Shown piece after piece: positions 43,937-53,483 of a stretch of DNA of 64,000 bases. The position numbers and the translations under genes are program-made. The stretch comes from Streptomyces muensis (GTDB lineage: Bacteria > Actinomycetota > Actinomycetes > Streptomycetales > Streptomycetaceae). The notes beneath the pieces are model-generated. The model saw nothing but the letters and a program-made list of their open reading frames with translations. It was not told the DNA's origin and searched no databases. How positions within the stretch are numbered: the first letter of the stretch is position 1; each line of letters opens with the position of its first letter. Where the stretch lies: positions 1-64,000 of the forward strand of contig NZ_JAKEIP010000006.1 of the NCBI RefSeq assembly GCF_021474425.1. The letters are read 5' to 3'.

Positions 43937-44725
43937 TCACCCGGTTGCCGCGCCCGGTGGGCGGCCGATGTCTCGGTCTTTGAGCCGGTAGGAGTCTCCC
44001 TTCAAGGAGAGCACATCGGCGTGATGGACGAGACGGTCGATCATGGCGGCGGCGACGGTGTCGTCGCCGAAGACCTCTCCCCAGCGTCCGAACGGCTTGT
44101 TGCTGGTCACGATCACGGACGCACGTTCGTAGCGGCCGGAGATCAGCTGGAAGAACAGGTTCGCTGCTTCCGGTTCGAACGGGATGTAGCCGACCTCATC
44201 GATCACCAAAACGGGGACGCGCGCGAGGCGGAGGAGCTCGTCCTGGAGTTTTCCGGTGGTGTGGGCGGCGGCCAGGCGGTCGACCCACTGGGAGGCGGTG
44301 GCGAACGCGACGCGGTGTCCGGCCTGACAGGCGCGGATGCCCAGGGCGATGGCCAGGTGGGTCTCGCCGGTGCCAGGCGGGCCGAGGAAGACCACGTTCT
44401 CCTTGCCGGTGATGAAGTCCAGGGTGCCCAGGTGGGCCACCGCCTCCCGCTTCAGCCCGCGCAGGTGATGGAAGGCGAACTCCTCCAGGGTCTTGCGGGC
44501 GGGGAAACGGGCCGCGCGGATGCGGCCTTCTCCGCCGTGGGACTCGCGGGCGGCGACCTCGCGCTGCAGGCAGGCGGCCAGATACTCCTGGTGTGTCCAG
44601 GACTCCGCGGTGGCGCGTTCTGCGAGCCGGTCGGCGGCGTCCAGCAGGGCCGGTGCTTTCAACGCACGGCTGAGGAAGGCCAGTTCGGCGGCGATGTCCC
44701 GGGACGTGCTGGTGCGGGTGGCCAT
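43937..44725 (-). CDS. istB: IstB-type transposition ATPase with altered Walker A
   Basis: 262 residues from ATG 44725 (GGAG upstream). AAA+ helper ATPase of IS21; family motifs include VLVIDEVGYIPFEPEAANLFFQLI (Walker B part VLVIDEVGYI) and VTSNKPFGRW. The Walker A motif reads GPPGTGETHLA, so the ATP-binding Lys is Glu (AAG to GAG, one base). With this change ATP binding should fail. The frame is otherwise intact, so this may be a recent inactivating mutation. Confidence 0.85.
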   Translation of the reverse strand: MATRTSTSRDIAAELAFLSRALKAPALLDAADRLAERATAESWTHQEYLAACLQREVAARESHGGEGRIRAARFPARKTLEEFAFHHLRGLKREAVAHLGTLDFITGKENVVFLGPPGTGETHLAIALGIRACQAGHRVAFATASQWVDRLAAAHTTGKLQDELLRLARVPVLVIDEVGYIPFEPEAANLFFQLISGRYERASVIVTSNKPFGRWGEVFGDDTVAAAMIDRLVHHADVLSLKGDSYRLKDRDIGRPPGAATG

Positions 44726-44730
44726 GGCTT

Positions 44731-45971
44731 TTACTCCTGTCCTCCGCCGCCCTCGATCAGATGGAAGACGCGGTCGTATGCCGGCAGGTCCGGGGGTGCG
44801 ACCTCCACCGCCGCGGCGATGGCCCCGCTTTGGCGGTACTGGTGCCGCATCGCCGTGGCGGCCTCGGCGTGGTCGGGGTCGGTCAGCGTCTGGTGGCGGG
44901 CCCAGCAGCGGGCATGCTCGGCGACCAGGCGGCCGTCCAGATGAGCCCGCACCGTTTCGGTGTCCGCCTCGATCCGCACGATCCGCCCGATCGCGGCCGG
45001 GTCGACGGAGTAGTCGCAGGTGTCCAGGCGGATGTAGTGGTCCCGGCCGATCCGCACCGAGGTCTGCCACCAGCGCGGTGGCGCGGTCGGCGGCAGCGGC
45101 AGCATCGCGGCCCGGTCGGCCTCCCACCGCTCGGCCGGACGGGCCTGCAGGGTGCGGTGCACCCGTCGGTTGGCGACCTCAAGCCATCCGGCCAGCTGCG
45201 TGTTGAAGTCGGCCGGGTGAACACCCTGCCGGGCAGGAACGACGTCTCCAGGTAGCCGTTGGCCCGCTCGACCAGCCCCTTGGCCTCCGGGTCGCGGGGC
45301 CGGCACAGGATCACCTTGCAGGCCAGCAGCCCGGCCAGGGCGGCGAACTCGTGACCGAGCACGGCCCGCCCCTCCCGGCGGCGGCCGATGGCCGCTTCGT
45401 TGTCCCAGACCAGTGCCCGGGGCACCGCCTTCCAGCCGGACAGCAGGTCCCAGTGCCCGCTCACGAGGTCGGCGGCCTGCCTCGACGGCAGCATCCGCGC
45501 GGTGATGACCCGGGAATAGCCGGCCACCATCACCAGCACCGGCGGGCGCCCGGTCTGCCCGAAGCCCAGCGGGATGTCCACCGGCGGGAACCACAGATCG
45601 CACTGCGCCAGCTCGCCGGGCTGATACGCCGTCCGCGAGATGGGGTCCGGCGGCAGATAGACCGGCCGCAGTTCCCGCACCCGCCGCTTCAGCACCGACA
45701 ACGACCGTTCCCACCCGATCCGCTCCGCGATCACCGTGGCGGGCATCCGCGGGTACTTCGCCAGCAGTTCGCGGATCGCCGGCTCCATCGCGTCCACGAT
45801 CGAGCCCTTCGGCGCCCGCCGGTACTTCGGCGGATCATTACTGGCCACGGCCCGACGCACGGTGTTCCGGGCGATCCCCAGATGCCGCGCGATCCCCTTG
45901 ATCGACATGCCCTCCGCACGGTGGAGCCGCCGGATCTCAGCCCAGTCCTCCACACCGATCACCTCTTCCAC
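44731..45971 (-). pseudogene. istA: IstA-type IS21 transposase, frameshifted
   Basis: The N-terminal part from 45971 has the helix-turn-helix (MSIKGIARHLGIARNTVRRA) and the rve catalytic domain (QCDLWFPPVDI with the first Asp, VWDNEAAIG with the second, EAKGLVERANGYLETSFLPGR in parts around the Glu). The frame is lost near 45218, after FLPGRVFT. It resumes in another frame with ADFNTQLAGWLEVANRRVHRT and continues to 44731. A small indel is enough to explain it. Confidence 0.85.
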
Positions 45972-46194
45972 CCGACTCCCATGGAGCCAGACTGATCACT
46001 TGCTCACGGAAGGGGTCACTTTTCATCGACCGATAGGGGGTCACGGTTCACGGAACGGCGACACAATATGTCATCACAGAGCAGGGCAGTACGCGGAGGC
46101 GCATGTCACAACCAGATGGGGTTCTTCAGGCCATATCGCAAAACGTATGTTTGCCGCCCCGGGACTGTTCATCAGATCTGGAGGAGAAGAGTCG

Positions 46195-49100
46195 GTGGGG
46201 CGTCCAGAAAGACCCGTGGACCCGGAGGCCGGTCCTGTACAGAGGCTCGCCCACGACCTGCGCAGGTTGCGGCAATCGGCAGGCAATCCACCGTACCGGA
46301 CCATGGCCCGGACAGCGGGATTCACCGCCAGCAGCCTCTCCACGGCAGCAGGAGGCGAGCGGCTGCCCTCCCTGGCGGTTCTCCTTGGGTTCGTGCGGGC
46401 GTGCGGAGGCGATCCGGCCGAGTGGGAGTCTCGGTGGAAGGCGCTGCAGGCCGAAGCGGAGCAGGCTCGCGTGGATGACGAAGGCGACGCCTTGGGGCCT
46501 TACCGGGGGCTTATGCGGTTCGAACCCGATCACGCCCAGCTGTTTTTCGGCCGGGAACGGCTGATCGAGGAAGTTCGTGAGCTGGTGTGCGCGCATCGGT
46601 TCGCCGCGCTCTTCGGAGCGTCGGGCAGCGGTAAGTCCTCGCTGCTTCGAGCCGGGCTGATTCCTTGCCTGCGCGAGGAGGTCGCACGCCGCGGCGGCCC
46701 GGCGGTGGTGCGGATTCTCACCCCTGGTCCCAGGCCCGCGGTGACGTATGGGCATCTCATGACCCCCGCGGAGGACGAGCCGGAGAGCTGGGTGGTGGTG
46801 GACCAGTTCGAGGAGATCTTCACCCTGTGCCGGGACCGTGCCGAGCGAGCGCGGTTCATCGACATGCTGCTGGCGGCCCGGGAACCGGACAGCCGGCTGA
46901 GAGTGCTGATCGCTGTGCGCGCCGACTTCTACGCCCAATGCACCCAACACCGCGCTCTGGCCGATGTCCTGGGCCGTTCGGGACTACCGGTCGGGCCGAT
47001 GAACGCTGACGAATTACGCGAGGCCGTCGTCAAGCCCGCGCAGGCAGTCGGGCTCCTGGTTGAGCGGGAACTGACCGCGCGGATCGTCAACGAGGTCCTC
47101 GACCAGCCCGGTGCGTTGCCGATGCTCTCCCACTCCTTGCTGGAGACCTGGCGGCGCCGCAAAGGGCGGATACTGACCCTCACGGCCTACGAGGCAGCGG
47201 GCGGGGTACACGGCGCGATCGCCTCGACTGCGGAGGAAACCTACGGACAGCTGACCGCGGCGCAGTCGCGCACAGCCCGGCAACTGCTGCTGCGGCTCAT
47301 TGAACCCGGCCAGGGAAACGCCGACACGCGACGCCCGCTCACCCGGCCGGAGCTGGACGAATGGGCGGACCCCGAGGTACCGCCGGTACTGGATCGACTG
47401 GCCCGGGCCCGGCTGCTGACCCTGGACGAGGAGGGCGTCCAGCTCGCCCACGAGGCGCTGATCAGCTGCTGGCCCCGGTTGCGGGGCTGGATCGACGAGG
47501 ACCGGGAACGCCTGCGGCACCACCGACGCCTGACCGAGGCCGCCCGCACCTGGCTGGAGCATGACCACGACCCTGGCACCCTGTACCGGGGCACGCGCCT
47601 GGCCCGCGCGGAGGAGCTGTTCGCGGGGGACGATTCGCTCACCGTCTCGGAGCGGTCGTTCCTACTGACCGCGCTAAGGACGCGAGAAGCGGAGGAGCAG
47701 GCCGCCGCCCGCACCGTCCGCCGCTCCCGCCTGCTGCTCAGCACGTTGTCCGCCGTGCTGGTGGTGGCCCTGATCACGGGACTCGCCGCCTGGCAGCAGC
47801 ACCGCGACAGCGAACGGCAGCGCATCGACACTGCGGCCCGCCGCGTAGCCTCCGTCTCCGACTCGTTGCGCAGCACCGACCCCCGGACCGCGATGCTCCT
47901 CGGCCTGGCCGCCTGGCGCATCGCCCAGCTGCCCGAGACGCGACGCGCCCTGCTCGGCTCTCTCAACGCGCCCGAGGGGAGTTCCTTCACCGACCCCGCG
48001 CCTGGTGCGAGTCCTGCTCGTTTCCTCGCTGATTCAGGCCGCACACTACTCAGTGTCGATGGCCTCGCCTGGCGTTCCTGGGATGTGTCCACCGGCCGCC
48101 GTACCGGCACTGGCCGGGTGCCGGACGGCGAGGTGGTCGCCGCTGGTCCGGATGCTCGTGTACTCGCCGTCGCCAGGGACGACGGCGTACGGCTGTGGGA
48201 CACGCGCGCCGGGCGCTGGACCGGGATCCCGGAGCAGGCGTCCGCGCTTGTGGACTTCGGGGCCAGCGGCCACGACTATGTCGTGACCGACCTCGACGCC
48301 AGCCGCATACAACTGCGCTCCGTCGCGGACGGCAGGGTGCTCTTCACGACTCGGTTCACCGGTCCGACGGACGTGGTCCCCAGTGCCGACGACCAGCTTG
48401 TGGCCGTCTGCGCCAACGGCAAGCCGCTACAGGTTCAACGGACCGACGACCACCGCATCCTGCCCGGCGGCTGGGAGGGAGACCGGAGCGGCTGTGGTGC
48501 CGATCACACGGCTCTCGTGCTCGGCCGGGGCAGACTTGCGAATCTCTCCGAAGGCGGGGTGCGCGTCTGGGACACCAGCTCGGGACGCAGACTCGCCGAC
48601 CTCAATGCGCCCGGTGTGCGGTACGCGGCCTTCAGCGAGGACGGAGGCTTCCTCGCGACCGCCGACGGCCGGGAGATCAGGGTGTGGCGCCTGACGGACC
48701 CTGACGCCCCGGTGTTCCGGCATTCTTTGAATGACCCACAGCAAGACAGCGAACTCACCTGGGACAGCACCCTGCCGGTCCTACGGTACCGGGAAGGCGG
48801 CACCGTCCACTCCATCGATGTCGCAGGGGCCGTCACCTCCGCCTGGCGCGACCAGCCCCTCGCCGCGACCTCGCTCAGTACGGACGGCCGTACGCTCGCC
48901 ACCGCCGTACGCGACGGATCCCACTACCGCTTCCAGCTCCGCGACACACGGGACGGCCGCGTCCTGCGGACACTTCCGTCCCCATCTCTGCCCGTCTCAC
49001 GCGACGATACGAAACCCGTCGTCCTGCAGAACACCATGCCTCTGCTCGCGTTCAGTCCGGACAGCACCGCACTCGCGTACGGGGTCTCCGCCCCGAACAT

Positions 49101-49911
49101 GGAAACGGCATCGCAGCAGCTCACAGTGTGGGACATGCCCCACAGCCGCACCCGTGCACGCCTGGACCTGTCGACTCCGACCTCGGCCGCGGCTGTGATC
49201 GCCATCGCCCTGGCACCGGGAGGCCATACCCTCTATGCCGCCCGCACACCGAGCGGGCTCGAGGAACTCAGCAACGAGACATGGGCCGTCGACCGCCACC
49301 GCAGAACCGGGGTGCTCCCCGGCCGAGCCGGACAGTACCTGGCCGTCCGCCCCGACGGCCGCCTCCTCGCCGGCGAGGAGCGAGCCGTCAGCGCCGGCAG
49401 AGCCATCGCCCATGGTCTGGTCCAGGACCACGTGATCGGCGCGCTCGCCTTCGCCCCCGATGGCACCCGTTTGGCAGCCGGCGACCTGACGGGCCGTGTG
49501 GCTCTGTGGGACGGGAGTATTCGCCATCGCGCGGGCATCCTGCCGAGCGTTTTTCCCACGCCTGTCGGTGATGTCCCTGAAACGGTCAGTGCGCTGGCCT
49601 TCAGCCCCGACGGCCGCACTCTGGCTGTGGGCGGCAGCGCGGGAACCCTCCAGCTCTGGGACGCAGCGACCCAGCAACCCCTCGGCGGGCCCCTGGCCAC
49701 ACCAGGCGAACGCGTCGTCACTCTCGCGTTCAGCGCGGACAGCGACACGTTGTACGCGGGAAGCGCACACGTCCCGCTCCAGCGATACACCGTCGGCACG
49801 ACGCAGGCCGCTGCCCAGATCTGCGCGCGAGTTGACGGGGCGGATCTCACCCGGGTCCAGTGGCACACATACATACCCGATGTGCCGCGCCGCTCGCTCT
49901 GCGGTGAGTGA
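46195..49911 (+). CDS. HTH - STAND-type NTPase - WD40 repeat protein
   Basis: 1238 residues from a GTG at 46195 with GGAGGAG eight nt upstream; the open frame extends into the IS21 element but that part is not native. Residues 14-75 look like an XRE-type helix-turn-helix. The NTPase (nSTAND) domain starts about residue 100 (GPYRGL), with Walker A GASGSGKSS (141-149) and Walker B VVVDQFEE (200-207). ALPMLSHSLLETW and LAHEALISCWPRL are typical of the following winged-helix region. One membrane segment lies at about 512-530 (LSTLSAVLVVALITGLAAW). The C-terminal 650 residues form WD40-like blades (LAFSPDGRTLAVGGSAGTLQLWD, in parts). Such proteins sense a ligand and oligomerise; roles in signalling or anti-phage defence are possible, and no effector domain is obvious. 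Confidence 0.9.
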   Translation: MGRPERPVDPEAGPVQRLAHDLRRLRQSAGNPPYRTMARTAGFTASSLSTAAGGERLPSLAVLLGFVRACGGDPAEWESRWKALQAEAEQARVDDEGDALGPYRGLMRFEPDHAQLFFGRERLIEEVRELVCAHRFAALFGASGSGKSSLLRAGLIPCLREEVARRGGPAVVRILTPGPRPAVTYGHLMTPAEDEPESWVVVDQFEEIFTLCRDRAERARFIDMLLAAREPDSRLRVLIAVRADFYAQCTQHRALADVLGRSGLPVGPMNADELREAVVKPAQAVGLLVERELTARIVNEVLDQPGALPMLSHSLLETWRRRKGRILTLTAYEAAGGVHGAIASTAEETYGQLTAAQSRTARQLLLRLIEPGQGNADTRRPLTRPELDEWADPEVPPVLDRLARARLLTLDEEGVQLAHEALISCWPRLRGWIDEDRERLRHHRRLTEAARTWLEHDHDPGTLYRGTRLARAEELFAGDDSLTVSERSFLLTALRTREAEEQAAARTVRRSRLLLSTLSAVLVVALITGLAAWQQHRDSERQRIDTAARRVASVSDSLRSTDPRTAMLLGLAAWRIAQLPETRRALLGSLNAPEGSSFTDPAPGASPARFLADSGRTLLSVDGLAWRSWDVSTGRRTGTGRVPDGEVVAAGPDARVLAVARDDGVRLWDTRAGRWTGIPEQASALVDFGASGHDYVVTDLDASRIQLRSVADGRVLFTTRFTGPTDVVPSADDQLVAVCANGKPLQVQRTDDHRILPGGWEGDRSGCGADHTALVLGRGRLANLSEGGVRVWDTSSGRRLADLNAPGVRYAAFSEDGGFLATADGREIRVWRLTDPDAPVFRHSLNDPQQDSELTWDSTLPVLRYREGGTVHSIDVAGAVTSAWRDQPLAATSLSTDGRTLATAVRDGSHYRFQLRDTRDGRVLRTLPSPSLPVSRDDTKPVVLQNTMPLLAFSPDSTALAYGVSAPNMETASQQLTVWDMPHSRTRARLDLSTPTSAAAVIAIALAPGGHTLYAARTPSGLEELSNETWAVDRHRRTGVLPGRAGQYLAVRPDGRLLAGEERAVSAGRAIAHGLVQDHVIGALAFAPDGTRLAAGDLTGRVALWDGSIRHRAGILPSVFPTPVGDVPETVSALAFSPDGRTLAVGGSAGTLQLWDAATQQPLGGPLATPGERVVTLAFSADSDTLYAGSAHVPLQRYTVGTTQAAAQICARVDGADLTRVQWHTYIPDVPRRSLCGE

Positions 49912-50353
49912 CGAGCCGCCTCCCGAACGCCCTTCCATCCCGCTGGCCGGCCGGACCGCGAGAATGTCGGCGCACGCCGCGGTTGGCGCGACTCATGCCA
50001 GGTGGGACAGCGCGGTGACCGGGGGATCCGTCGTGGGAGGTCGGGACGCCTCGGCGCACAGTCACGGATCGGAGGTGGAACGATGCCGTGCGGGATGACG
50101 GACAGGGGCGTTGAACAACCGCGCTCGCGCCTCGGCCCGGAATTCGATCCAGGGCGAAGTCGATGGTCCGTCGAGCCGCACAGGACCGGTGGCCGCCCGT
50201 CCAGCGGCCACCGCCGTGGCGGAATGGAGGCAACGTTTCCATGACCGGGGCGACTTCGAGGGCTCGCGATTGCGAACGGTCGGTACGGATTCGGGTTGCT
50301 CCGGCTCATGGCCCGGCACAGCTCGCCAGGGCGGCCTCAGGGGACTACGGTCA
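49912..50353. other. Stretch without a recognised gene
   Basis: It lies between convergent genes (NTPase-WD40 on plus, LacI on minus). Open frames on both strands lack family motifs. GC-rich palindromic patches near 49930-49950 could terminate transcription, but no clear hairpin was defined. Confidence 0.4.
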
Positions 50354-51355
50354 TCACGTGCCGCGGACGATCACCTCAGGCGTGAGGACGGTCTCCTGCA
50401 CGGGCTGTGGAGCAGCGATGCGGGCGTACAGCATCTGGGTGGCCAAGCGGCCGCTCTCCTCCAAGGGCTGGCGCACGCTGGTCATGTCGAGGGCCTCCGC
50501 CAGCGGACCGTCGTCGTAGCCGACGACACCGACGGTGGCGAGGGTATCGATGGCCCGGGAGCGAAGCTCCGCGAGGATTCCGGCCGCGAGCTCGTCGGAG
50601 TGTCCGAAGAACGCGGTGGGCTGTCGGTCTGCCGCCCACAACGCCGCTACGGCGGCGCGCCCGGCCGACACGTCCGTTCCGGATGAGACGATCCGTTCCA
50701 TGTGCGACAAGGGAAGCCCGGCCTCGACGAGTGCCCGCTCGATGCCGGCGAATCGCCGCTGTCCCTGAGACACGTATTGGTCCGACACCTGCACCTCGCC
50801 GACCACGGTGATGTGGCGGTGCCCCTGACCGAGCAGGTGACGGGCGGCCAGGTAGCCGCCCATCGTGTCGTCGACGGACACCGAACTCAGGCGCGGGTGA
50901 CTGGTGTCGACGAGCACGGTCGGCAGGCCGGTGGTGACGAGCCGGTCCACGATGGCGTTGTCCAGTGGCAGGCCCATGATGAGCAGGCCGTCCAAGCGCC
51001 GCTTGACGGGCAGGGCGGACAGCAACGGGGAGGTCGTCGCTGCCGCCGACGCCTCGTCCCACACGACGACCTCGCTGCCCTGCTCGGAAGCCTCCCTGAG
51101 GACGCCGACCAGCCGACGCCGGAACGACTCGTACGTGGTGAACGGCGCGATCACGCCGATGCGCCCGACGCCCTTGCGGGCCCGGCTGATGGCAGCCTCC
51201 CGGGGAACGAAGCCCAGTTCGTCGATGATCGCCAGCACCTTCGCGCGCGTGCCCGCGTTCACTCGCTGCGGCTTGTTCAGCACGTTGGACACCGTGCTGA
51301 TGCTCACCCCGGCCCGCGCGGCCACGTCGTAGATGGTGATGTCGTTGTCGCTCAT
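50354..51355 (-). CDS. LacI-family transcriptional regulator
   Basis: 333 residues. The N-terminal helix-turn-helix and hinge are classic (TIYDVAARAGVSISTVSNVLN, given to VSISTVSNVL; RVNAGTRAKVLAIIDELGF). The periplasmic-binding-type sensor domain follows (IGVIAPFTTYESF, GVVGYDDGPLAEAL, TSVRQPLEESGRLA). LacI proteins usually sense sugars, but here the nearest genes are for steroid-type catabolism. No operator typical of LacI sites was recognised near the SDR genes. The target may be itself or a distant operon. Confidence 0.9.
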   Translation of the reverse strand: MSDNDITIYDVAARAGVSISTVSNVLNKPQRVNAGTRAKVLAIIDELGFVPREAAISRARKGVGRIGVIAPFTTYESFRRRLVGVLREASEQGSEVVVWDEASAAATTSPLLSALPVKRRLDGLLIMGLPLDNAIVDRLVTTGLPTVLVDTSHPRLSSVSVDDTMGGYLAARHLLGQGHRHITVVGEVQVSDQYVSQGQRRFAGIERALVEAGLPLSHMERIVSSGTDVSAGRAAVAALWAADRQPTAFFGHSDELAAGILAELRSRAIDTLATVGVVGYDDGPLAEALDMTSVRQPLEESGRLATQMLYARIAAPQPVQETVLTPEVIVRGT

Positions 51356-51578
51356 CAGTTCTTGCCGTCTCCGCCCGACATGTCAAATCTGTTGGCTACT
51401 CCGCAGCTGCCCCCACGCAGCGCGATCCCTCGTCACGTCGTAGGCGCTCCATAGGATGCCCCCTCCCGCATGGTGTCAGACTCGAGATGGCGGCCAGCCA
51501 GCACCTGGACCACGTGGACCCGCTTGAGGCGAGCGCTCCGAACGTGCTGGGGGCCGTGAATGGCACTCTCGGGGGCCT

Positions 51579-52487
51579 TCACGAACCGTAGACAGGCTGC
51601 GGTGATTCGGCCTCGGCGAGCAGTTTGAGGACGGTCTGCCCCGCCTCGGCAGGCGTCCACCGCGCGCCTTTGTCGGCAGTCGGGCCCGCGCGCCAGGACT
51701 CCATCACCGTGATCCGGCCCGCTTCCACCTCGAAGACACGGCCGGTCACGCCGCTGGGGGCGGCCGATCCCAGCCAGACCACGAGCGGGGAGACGTTCTC
51801 GGGAGCCATGGCATCAAAGGTCCCGCCCACGGGGACGGCCATGGCGTCGGCGAGGGTCTGCTCCGTCATGCGGGTACGGGCGGCCGGGGCGATGGCGTTG
51901 ACCTGGACGCCGTAGCGGCCCAGTTCGGCGGCGGCGACCAGGGTGAGTGCTGCGATGCCGGCCTTGGCTGCGGAATAGTTCCCCTGACCGACACTGCCCA
52001 GGAGCCCCGCACCCGAGCTGGTGTTGATCACGCGGGCCTCTGGCCCACGGCCTGCCTTGGTCTCGGCACGCCAGTACGCCGCGGCGTACTTGAGCGGCAG
52101 GAAGTGACCCTTGAGGTGGACACGCAGAACGGCGTCCCAGTCGTCCTCGTCGAGGTTGACGAGCATGCGGTCGCGCAGGAACCCGGCGTTGTTGACGAGG
52201 GTGTCCAAGCGGCCGTACGCCTCCAGAGCGGTCCGGATCAGGGAGGATGCGCCCTCGGTCGTGGCGATGTCACCGGTGTGGGCGACGGCTTCGCCGCCGA
52301 GCGCGCTGATCTCGTCAACGGCTCGCTGAGCCGGTCCGGCGGTCGTGCCGGTGCCGTCGAGGCTGACTCCCAGGTCGTTGACGACTACTCGGGCGCCCTC
52401 GGCAGCGAAGGCGAGGGCGTGCGCACGGCCGAGCCCGCGCCCCGCTCCGGTGACGGCGACGACGCGTCCGGTGCACAGTCCGGTCAT
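51579..52487 (-). CDS. SDR-family oxidoreductase, 17-beta-HSD4-like
   Basis: 302 residues from the ATG at 52487. The cofactor motif TGAGRGLGRAHALAFAAEGA with VVVNDLG and NNAGFLRDRML are typical of the SDR group related to the dehydrogenase domain of 17-beta-HSD type 4. The active site is SSGAGLLGSVGQGNYSAAKAG (Ser, Tyr-x3-Lys). A similar SDR is found in the mycobacterial cholesterol CD-ring gene region. Together with the next SDR it forms a minus-strand unit, 141 nt downstream of it. Likely a 3-hydroxyacyl-CoA or hydroxysteroid-derived dehydrogenase. Confidence 0.87.
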   Translation of the reverse strand: MTGLCTGRVVAVTGAGRGLGRAHALAFAAEGARVVVNDLGVSLDGTGTTAGPAQRAVDEISALGGEAVAHTGDIATTEGASSLIRTALEAYGRLDTLVNNAGFLRDRMLVNLDEDDWDAVLRVHLKGHFLPLKYAAAYWRAETKAGRGPEARVINTSSGAGLLGSVGQGNYSAAKAGIAALTLVAAAELGRYGVQVNAIAPAARTRMTEQTLADAMAVPVGGTFDAMAPENVSPLVVWLGSAAPSGVTGRVFEVEAGRITVMESWRAGPTADKGARWTPAEAGQTVLKLLAEAESPQPVYGS

Positions 52488-52628
52488 GGGTGCCCTGCCT
52501 TTCAAGGGTGGTTGCTCTGGTCATTCGTAAGATCGGAGGGCTCAGGGGTTCTGGGTATGGCTGGCATGGGAGAGTCCTTTCAGCGGTCGGACGAGGGTTG
52601 GTGACGTTCGAACGGGTTCCCGGGCCGG

Positions 52629-53405
52629 TCACTGGTTGGCGGTGGCCGCGTCGAGGAAGGCAGGCCGCTCCCCGCCGCCGTGGACCAGCAGGCTGGCACC
52701 GCTGATGTACGAGGCACGGTCGGAGGCCAGGAAGACGCAGGCGTCACCAACGTCTGCGGGGTCGGCCAGGCGGCCCAGCGGGACAGTGCGACCGACGGCC
52801 GCCATCGCCTCCTCGTCTCCGTAGTGCAGGTGGGAGAGTTCGGTTCGGGCCATACCGACGATCAGCGTGTTGACCCGTATCCTCGGCGCCCATTCCACGG
52901 CCATCGTGCGGGCGAGATGCTCCAGGCCCGCCTTCGCCGCTCCATACGCCGCGGACCCCGGTGACGGGCGGCTGCCGCTGACGCTGCCGATCATCACGAT
53001 CGATCCGCCGGAGCGCCGGCCCCGCATCACCTCGTGCGCGGCGATGGAAGCCGTCAGCGGCGCCAGGAGGTTCAGTTCGACGACGCGAGCGTGCCGCCCG
53101 GGTCCCCCGTCGTCGAGCAGACGGTAGGGAGTTCCCCCGGCGTTGTTGACCAGGGTGTCCAAGCGGCCGTGCTCGCTGCCCACTCGGGCGAAGAAGCTGC
53201 CGACCGCCTCCGGGTCACGCAGATCGACAGGAAGGAAGCGGGCCGTGCGCCCCGCGGCCTCGACAGGCTTGTCCGGGGCTCTGCGGGCGCAGGTCACCAC
53301 CTCGGCCCCGGCTTCGAGGAAGGCACGGGTGATGCCCGCTCCCACCCCCCGGGTACCACCCGTGACGACGGCGACCTGGCCGGACATATCGAGGTCCACT
53401 GCCAT
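52629..53405 (-). CDS. ipdF: SDR-family oxidoreductase, probable IpdF-type
   Basis: 258 residues. Motifs TGGTRGVGAGITRAF, NNAGGTPY and GSVSGSRPSPGSAAYGAAKAG (Ser, Tyr-x3-Lys). It is divergent from echA20-ipdABC across a 78-nt promoter. In mycobacteria and rhodococci an SDR named IpdF oxidises 5-OH-HIP-CoA in steroid CD-ring degradation and is a neighbour of these genes. The assignment rests on gene context and general SDR similarity, so the symbol is tentative. Confidence 0.75.
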   Translation of the reverse strand: MAVDLDMSGQVAVVTGGTRGVGAGITRAFLEAGAEVVTCARRAPDKPVEAAGRTARFLPVDLRDPEAVGSFFARVGSEHGRLDTLVNNAGGTPYRLLDDGGPGRHARVVELNLLAPLTASIAAHEVMRGRRSGGSIVMIGSVSGSRPSPGSAAYGAAKAGLEHLARTMAVEWAPRIRVNTLIVGMARTELSHLHYGDEEAMAAVGRTVPLGRLADPADVGDACVFLASDRASYISGASLLVHGGGERPAFLDAATANQ

Positions 53406-53448
53406 TTGACACCTCCCGCGGCCTCTGGTCCGCTGCTAGCGTGGCCCT

Positions 53449-53462
53449 AACAAATGTTTGGT
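53449..53462. promoter_or_regulatory. KstR2-like operator in the ipdF/echA20 divergent promoter
   Basis: AACAAATGTTTGGT fits the KstR2 consensus AnCAAGnnCTTGnT, with the inner G and C replaced symmetrically by A and T. It lies 22 nt before the echA20-like start and 44 nt before the divergent SDR. KstR2 is the TetR repressor of the HIP pathway in mycobacteria and rhodococci. No KstR2 gene is recognised in the window. Confidence 0.55.
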
Positions 53463-53483
53463 TGAAAGGTAGCTGATGCGCCC

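Larger units (their letters stand above)
43873..46063 (-). mobile_element. IS21-family insertion sequence with target duplication
   Basis: The 2191-bp element starts TGTCGGCGG (43873) and ends in the complementary CGGCGACA (46063). The terminal repeats of about 27 bp agree at roughly 21 positions, with extra internal GACCCC repeats typical of IS21. The 5-bp sequence CAATA flanks both sides (43868-43872 and 46064-46068), a target duplication. Inside are istA and istB in the usual order on the minus strand. Its right end is 131 bp from the start of the NTPase-WD40 gene and may have altered that promoter. Confidence 0.85.

Noticed and set aside
43937..45127. 396-codon frame including IstB
   Set aside because: The first 134 residues are low-complexity shadow of IstA; IstB starts at 44725 with its own ribosome site.
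45736..46194. N-terminal extension of the NTPase-WD40 protein
   Set aside because: It runs through the IS21 end and istA on the other strand; a strong GGAGGAG-GTG start at 46195 fits the domain beginning.
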